From the NCBI GenBank assembly GCA_023105745.1, contig JALGQZ010000006.1:30333686-30397685 (forward strand): 64,000 nt of DNA, given 5' to 3'. The translations under genes were made by a program, and so were the position numbers. This document shows positions 59,801 to 64,000 of the stretch, one piece after another. Position 1 is the first letter of the stretch, and each line of letters starts with the position of its first letter. The DNA is from Austropuccinia psidii (lineage: Eukaryota; Basidiomycota; Pucciniomycetes; Pucciniales; Sphaerophragmiaceae). The notes under the pieces were generated by a model. The model saw only the letters and a list, made by a program, of their open reading frames with translations, did no database searches and had not been told where the DNA came from.

Positions 59801-62564
59801 TAAGAGTAATATCAATTTCATGTCCCCTTATAGCGCCTAATGGTTCATTATCAGATGCAAATGCATTATTGTATGTATATAATACATCAATAAGTTCATT
59901 CCTCATCTTTGGTGACAATGATGGATTAATTTGTGCTTCAACAAGTTGTTTAGACACAAATTCATCTTTGTAAGTATCTTTGACAGAAGATACTACAGAT
60001 ATCTGTTTTGGCATATTGGAGAAAGCAAATTTTTGCCTTTTGTTATCTCCAATTGTGAAATATCTGTCTTTATGGTTATTTATATCAATACCATAAATAT
60101 TCAAGTAATCATTTCCAAGAATGATATGCTGAGATGTACAATTATCCATTACTACAATCTCAGTTTTCATTCTTACACTTCCTGCTGGATGTGGGAATAC
60201 AATATTAGTATCCAATATGCCCAAGGGGTACATATTGTTACTGGCACTACTGAACTGTACACCTTCTATTGGTAATAGATGGTTTTTCCATTCAGGAAGT
60301 ATAATTTGGAGATAATCCTTGCCAATACAAGTGCAAAATGCCCCTGTATCCAGATTTACTTTGGCTTCAATATCACCCATTAGAACTGATGTGATACAGG
60401 ATGCTCCAGCAGTATAACCCTTTCCTCTAGCAGGTTTTGTTTTACACATTCTGGCATCTTGGATATTGATCAGGTTGTAGCAATCCTCACTGTACTGTGG
60501 CAAGTGGGTATGGACTTCTGTGACCTCAAAGAAAGCTGAAATGTTTTCAATGGGATAGTCCTCTACTGGTGTATCTTCAGAGACTGCAGAATCTTGATCA
60601 GACTCTTCTTTCTCTTCAGTACACTGAATGTCTTCAATGATTTGAACTTCATTGATCTTTGTCTTCTTAGGGCAAGTGTTGGCTAAATGTGAAGTACTTC
60701 CACATTTATGACACTTCAAGACAGGTCTTTCTGGTCTTCTTTCCTCTCTAGGAATCTTTGAGACTATTTTGGACTCTATTGGGTTTCTAACCCAAGTTTT
60801 ACCAATTCTTGTTCTGGTAATGATATCTTCCATAGCATTAATATAGTCCTCTGTTGAACAGGGTTCCACACATCTGCTTTTGATAGCATGTTCCAGTTCA
60901 CCTCCACACTTTCTTAATATTTTCATATTAATCATAGTGTCAGACATATCTGGGTGTAAAGCAGATAATCTGTCTTTTTGTTTGAAGAACCAAGTAAGTG
61001 GTTTGTCTTTTTCTGAGTTAAAAATGGCACTTTCAAAAGCATTCTCCATTTTAAACCTCCAAGAATTATTGGCCCATTTGGTAATCACTTCAGATTTCCA
61101 CCAAGACCAGTCATGTCTTCCATGATCCATTCTCATCTTGTAATACCATTTCTTTGCAGTCTTGGTAAACAAACAATGTAATTTTCCTACTATGATTTCA
61201 TCAGGTATATTAAAGTCTTCTTGCAACATATCAATAGTCCTGATGAATTCAATATGGTTGTATTCTCCTTCACCAGAGAATGTTGGCCATTCTTCTAATT
61301 TGGGAATATCCTTTGCAGAAATAACATTCTCTCCTAAGAATGGAGTCAAACTTTCTTTGACAGAAAGTTTTTCTTCAGTCAAAGGTGTAGAATGTCTTGG
61401 CATATGTGGTTCATGATTCTTATGAATTTGCTCGACACTTGCAATTATTTCATTCTTCAATTTCTGCCTTTCACTGTCACTTTTTGCTAAATGTATAGCA
61501 AATTGATTGGTGCTCTTAACTATTTGTAAGACATGGTCTTCAAGAGTTTTAAGTCTATCATTTACTTTAAAGATGGAAAGATCCTCTGTGTCATTATTTT
61601 GACATTGGTTCTCAATTCTTTCACAAGCATTGCTAATTGACTCAAGGGTGACAGTTGTCAATTTATGCCAATCAGAATGTTGCTTGTCATTTTTCTTTAA
61701 ATCATTGATGTCTAATGTAATTTGCTTCAACTTTGACTCAAGTTTGCCAATTTCTACACTAATACTTCTATGTACATCATTTATTTGCGTGGAAAAGTCC
61801 TGTTCATCCTTTCCTGCTCTTTGGCTGTGAATTCCATAAGAGTTCTGGCCATATTGAAGACACTGTCCACGGCTGAAGGCTCCAATCTGGGGATCCTGTA
61901 CCCTTGTGGGTAAGGTCTGTGCCAATTGGCTTTGCCTTTGCCCTTGCCTTGATGGTTCTTGGGACCTCTCTGTTTCTTTTGAGGTCCTTTGGGCTTGTCC
62001 TTGGATGCTTCTGGAGCTGGTTTGGAGCTGGTAGATGCCACTGGTGCCTCTGTCTCCAAAGTTGGAGTCATTTCCAATTCTTTCTTCTGGTCTATGGATA
62101 AAAGACTCTGGTTCTTCAACCAATTCTTTATCTTTTTGACCTTGTCTTTGCAAGACAGGGGGCTCCAACCTCCTAAGAGTTCTATGGTCTTCTCCTGACC
62201 CAGAAAGCTCTTGATGTGTAAGTAGGAGTTCATGGCCCCCTGCCAAAGGCTTGGGCAGATTTCCCACTCCTCTTCTTTGGCTGCTCTGAACTAATTTTTG
62301 TACTGGCTCTGATATATTTCTATTGCTGCCACTTGAAAATGGTTCAGCCCTGGAAATATTATCATAAATTAGTTCAGGCTCAGAATTCACGTCAAAATCT
62401 GTTGGTACAGACCTTGGGGAATGGGGGGCAACTCTGGCATCCTCCAGATGTGCCTTTCTTGTGGAAGATTTGGCACTTCTGGATTTGGTCTTGCCTCTTC
62501 CTTGTCCACATCCATCTGGTTGGACTGAATAGTTGCTTCCATTTCTGGTATGCACCATTTTCAC
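56856..62564 (-). CDS. Intact gag-pol polyprotein of element C, 1902 residues
   Basis: One open frame with all expected parts. A low-complexity Gln/Ser-rich leader (1-260) and a likely coiled coil (260-390) come first. Then follow gag capsid (about 425-590; [15 protein letters not shown]), a CCHC knuckle (Cys618, Cys621, His626, Cys631), aspartic protease with DTGA at 739-742, and RT (about 955-1130) with YIDD at 1086-1089. RNase H has Asp1235, Glu1280, Asp1305 and Asp1350. Integrase has an HHCC finger (His1469, His1476, Cys1506, Cys1509) and DD35E core Asp1539, Asp1601, Glu1637. A GPY/F module (about 1754-1800) and a C-terminal chromodomain (about 1846-1895; [16 protein letters not shown]) end the chain. 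No catalytic residue is missing. Met3 rather than Met1 aligns with the starts in A and B. Gag and pol share one frame, so release depends on the protease. The chromodomain probably guides integration to heterochromatin, as known for chromoviruses. Confidence 0.93.
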   Translation of the reverse strand: MKMVHTRNGSNYSVQPDGCGQGRGKTKSRSAKSSTRKAHLEDARVAPHSPRSVPTDFDVNSEPELIYDNISRAEPFSSGSNRNISEPVQKLVQSSQRRGVGNLPKPLAGGHELLLTHQELSGSGEDHRTLRRLEPPVLQRQGQKDKELVEEPESFIHRPEERIGNDSNFGDRGTSGIYQLQTSSRSIQGQAQRTSKETERSQEPSRQGQRQSQLAQTLPTRVQDPQIGAFSRGQCLQYGQNSYGIHSQRAGKDEQDFSTQINDVHRSISVEIGKLESKLKQITLDINDLKKNDKQHSDWHKLTTVTLESISNACERIENQCQNNDTEDLSIFKVNDRLKTLEDHVLQIVKSTNQFAIHLAKSDSERQKLKNEIIASVEQIHKNHEPHMPRHSTPLTEEKLSVKESLTPFLGENVISAKDIPKLEEWPTFSGEGEYNHIEFIRTIDMLQEDFNIPDEIIVGKLHCLFTKTAKKWYYKMRMDHGRHDWSWWKSEVITKWANNSWRFKMENAFESAIFNSEKDKPLTWFFKQKDRLSALHPDMSDTMINMKILRKCGGELEHAIKSRCVEPCSTEDYINAMEDIITRTRIGKTWVRNPIESKIVSKIPREERRPERPVLKCHKCGSTSHLANTCPKKTKINEVQIIEDIQCTEEKEESDQDSAVSEDTPVEDYPIENISAFFEVTEVHTHLPQYSEDCYNLINIQDARMCKTKPARGKGYTAGASCITSVLMGDIEAKVNLDTGAFCTCIGKDYLQIILPEWKNHLLPIEGVQFSSASNNMYPLGILDTNIVFPHPAGSVRMKTEIVVMDNCTSQHIILGNDYLNIYGIDINNHKDRYFTIGDNKRQKFAFSNMPKQISVVSSVKDTYKDEFVSKQLVEAQINPSLSPKMRNELIDVLYTYNNAFASDNEPLGAIRGHEIDITLNIDRPYPPVLRRPAYPASPRAREALEKHIQELIQLGVLRKVGHNEEVEVTTPVIIAWHNDKSRMVGDFRALNTYTVPDRYPIPRIQETLTQLSKAKYITSMDALKGFHQNVLTPKARKLLRIITHCGIYEYLRMPFGIKNAPSHYQRMMNTIFPTELSEGWLIIYIDDIIICSDSWSLHLERLARVLHKVAEVNMKISLKKCNFGFEELKALGHVVSGLSLGIDKNKVEAVLLKPIPQNKKEMMSFLGFASYYRQHLKDFAILAKSLYRICDQQTVFEMTQERIKAYDKIKKALTEAPLLLMPDWNIPFKLYIDACGDGLGAALHQVQIIDDKPTEGPVCYISRQIKPTEARYGASQMECLCLVWALEKLHYYLDGSVFEVITDCNAVKSLLNMKTPNRHMLRWQIAIQEYRGNMTIVHKAGNIHKNADGLSRWALANTPDNPAYVPLEAEPQIPIEGINITDIGTEFFEEVRESYKQDKNCHILTSLLDKDCKDTSLVNTLDEVWKNSYSEGRFHLFDGIIYHRTKHSCVMTLCSRLLINTILHECHDSIYSGHLSEDRTLEKVKNCAWWPSWRKETIEYCHTCDRCQKANRSTGKKFGLMIHIQEPKSPWEVVHMDWVTALPPSGDKSYNACLVIVDRYSKTPIFLPCHKDDTAMDTALLLWSRVISHTGLFKNIISDRDPKFTSALWTNLHRLFGTKLSFSTAYHPQTDGLAERMIQTLEDMIRRFCAYGLEFRDSDGFTHDWCTLIPALELAYKTSVHSSTGQTPAMLEKGWNPRLPADTLRKDLIDIHPTASSFKLMLDKVKHHAKQSMDNAFDYAKQKWDKSHKVPDFKVGDLVLVSTLNFNNIKGPKKLKDSYVGPFVIVALHGTNAVQVELSGELENKHPTFPVSLIKPYQPADKELFPLRNPTPLTVPPVEQNEDKKIKKVIKERRLRGKNQREYLVRYRNPVHEDEWMAESEIPDSDKLLRRFRHERRPQA
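61781..62233 (-). CDS. Overlapping +1-frame ORF in gag of element C (unknown basic protein)
   Basis: A 150-codon frame starting at ATG 62233 ([11 protein letters not shown]). It lies entirely within gag-pol residues about 111-261 and one base ahead of that frame. The middle is rich in Lys, Pro and Gly ([11 protein letters not shown]). The C-terminal part reads [21 protein letters not shown], then FPRK and stop. The last 45 residues match element A at about 26 of 46 aligned positions, by eye. The overlapping gag frame matches at only about 16. Upstream of the ATG the frame is closed by a TAG where element A has a Tyr codon. No domain is recognised. It is likely a separate protein or an alternative gag N-terminal product; the mode of expression is unknown. 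Confidence 0.6.
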   Translation of the reverse strand: MNSYLHIKSFLGQEKTIELLGGWSPLSCKDKVKKIKNWLKNQSLLSIDQKKELEMTPTLETEAPVASTSSKPAPEASKDKPKGPQKKQRGPKNHQGKGKGKANWHRPYPQGYRIPRLEPSAVDSVFNMARTLMEFTAKEQERMNRTFPRK

Positions 62565-62565
62565 G

Positions 62566-63157
62566 TCAATTTAAAGATAAAAGGTGAAAATATAAGATAA
62601 AATACACACCTTTTGGTGGTAATTTAGCTTTTTCTGAGTTGAATAAGGTGCCTCTTTTAGCAATCTGCACCTCAATACTGTCTTCAGATTCTGCTTCTGA
62701 AGATTCTGGACTAGTGATATATCTTTTACTGAGTCTGTTGCCAGCTGCACAGTATTTGATTAAAGACACTAAAAGAAATTATAAAAGAGAAAAAATTATT
62801 TTTTATACTTTTTAAAATATTTTTTAAAGATTTTTTATAAGTTTTATATTTTTTAATATTAAAAAAATTATTCTTTTTAAAGAAAAAAAATTAAAATTTA
62901 AGATTTTGAATGAAAATTAATTCAGAGTAACTCAAAGAATAATTTTATAAGTTTTTGGATGTGAAAAAGCCACGTGTAAAAACAATATAAAATTAAACCA
63001 AATTCCTCAATGAAAAAGATTTTAAAACAATTTCAAAAATAAAAATATTTTAAACTCCAAATTGAAAGAAAAAAATTAATTAAATTAATATATTTTAGAG
63101 CTTAAAAATATATTAATTAAGGGTACAAGGTTCAAAAAACACGGCCAGGCCCCCAAA
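62566..63157 (-). other. Leader of element C with primer binding site and splice-like signals
   Basis: The primer binding site TGGGGGCCTGGCCG starts on the minus strand at 63155. A conserved block around 62926-62980 matches element A. A TTTCTTTTAG acceptor-like site near 62770 opens a short frame (62769-62566; ...KAKLPPKG) that ends at a GTGTGT donor-like site, and CCAG acceptor-like bases occur just after the gag start. All three positions recur in element A. A spliced leader is plausible but unproven. Confidence 0.5.
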
Positions 63158-64000
63158 TGTAAGATGTGACTATGAAACTGATGATAATATTACTATTAAT
63201 CAACAGTACTATGTCTGTTCTTATGAAATATAATAATAAAAATTATTATAACCACAATTAAATAATTATAAAATTATTTCTTTCACGTGTTATACACTAC
63301 TAGTGATTATAACAGTGAGCAGTAATTGTCTACAAGAATCAATTACAAGAAGAATTTAATAATAAAAAACTTCTTTTATTAAAATAATAAAATTATTTTA
63401 ATATATAATTATCTTTTACAAGAATAATTATAAAGATAATTCTTGAAGAAAACTATTACTAGAGAAAAACTTTAAGAATTAAAGATAAATGACTCACTAA
63501 TACTCCAAAGAACTTATTGAAAGATAAGAGTAGAGAAATTTGACGTAGAATTGTGGATTTAAGGGATCAAGATGATTTATAACAGTATTTCAACAATATA
63601 TAGTTGGATTCTATGATTTCACGTCTTTCTGATTGATTCTGAAAGATTTAAAACACTTAAGAATAGCTTGAACTAATACTTACTTGTTGGTAATAATGGT
63701 TTAATAAATTTATAAGATGATGATACGGAAAAAACAGCAAGAAGAGGCTTCTTTTAAGTCAATAACAGCTCACAGAGGCGTGCCATGGAGCAAACTGAAA
63801 AACCAGTGAGTGAGAAAACAATAAACCTTTTTGGATTATTGATTGCATCATCTGTTGTCATGTAAGATTATCATAATTACTTAATTGATGCTTTTACGTG
63901 ACTACCAACCCCAATATGGTTAAGAATAAAAGGAGTAACACTTGTAAATCTTCTTTTATTCTAGAATAATCATTGATTTCTCAAAGTTATCAATGTTATT
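63158..64000 (-). repeat. 5' LTR of element C, partial (runs off the window)
   Basis: The first 843 bases of the second LTR, read as identical to 54793-55635. The promoter side of the LTR lies beyond the window end, but the TATA-like CTTAAAAG (63751-63758) is included. Confidence 0.92.

Larger units (their letters stand above)
54793..64000 (-). mobile_element. Ty3/gypsy chromodomain LTR retrotransposon C (intact, recent; right LTR cut by window end)
   Basis: Left LTR 54793-56715, internal region to 63157, and right LTR from 63158 to beyond the window. The first 843 bases of both LTRs showed no difference on reading them against each other, and the window end (64000) falls exactly at the base matching 55635, so there is no net indel. 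Together with one unbroken 1902-codon gag-pol frame, a primer site, a polypurine tract and a TG...CA LTR border, this describes a young, potentially mobile element. If the second LTR is full length the element would be about 10.3 kb. Confidence 0.92.

Noticed and set aside
59931..60275. 114-codon plus-strand frame inside element C gag-pol
   Set aside because: Antisense shadow of the intact polyprotein; no conserved counterpart seen in elements A and B.

Overview
The window looks like a piece of a large, AT-rich, transposon-filled fungal genome, most likely a rust fungus (Basidiomycota, Pucciniales). This is inferred from the short introns (about 70-90 nt, with TTTCTCAG-like acceptors), the single RING/TRAF-zinc-finger host gene, chromodomain Ty3/gypsy elements with LTRs near 1.9 kb, and a MULE transposase carrying an OTU protease. 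No species can be fixed from sequence alone. Nearly everything recognisable is transposon-derived. The one convincing host gene is on the minus strand at 47080-49491, with an alternative start at 49683.

Layout. 1-8194: AT-rich DNA with a decayed PIF/Harbinger transposase (about 3135-4060, minus). 8201-12585: a complete MULE-type DNA transposon with 24-bp terminal inverted repeats, a 6-bp target duplication and a four-exon transposase-OTU gene broken only by two in-frame stops. 12849-17751: non-coding DNA bounded by about 62-bp inverted repeats, with a strong T-rich to A-rich strand switch around a 50-bp palindrome. 20111-30627: Ty3/gypsy element A (minus, decayed). 30628-33431: a second decayed Harbinger transposase and a possible companion gene, cut by element B. 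33432-43371: Ty3/gypsy element B (minus, decayed). 44930-45690: Tc1/IS630-type transposase relic. 47080-49491: host RING-TRAF gene. 50257-54069: a tandem duplication of about 0.9 kb whose second copy carries a solo LTR with a perfect 5-bp duplication. 54793-64000 and beyond: Ty3/gypsy element C, minus strand, with one unbroken 1902-codon gag-pol frame. Its second LTR is cut by the window end but matches the first with no difference seen over 843 bp.

How it fits together. Elements A, B and C belong to one chromodomain gypsy clade. They share LTR ends (TGTGAG...CTTACA on their coding strand), a tRNA-Pro-like primer site, a GGGAGGGAA-type polypurine tract and the domain order leader, capsid, CCHC, protease, RT, RNase H, integrase, chromodomain. 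C looks young and possibly active. A and B are dead: both lost the first Asp of the RT YIDD box.

The most interesting signal is a second reading frame (+1) at the 5' end of gag in all three elements. It encodes a basic protein whose C-terminal part is better conserved than the overlapping gag frame. In element A it ends beside a textbook -1 slippery heptamer that leads into the gag-pol frame. This looks like an overprinted or frameshift-linked retrotransposon protein that usual annotation would miss.
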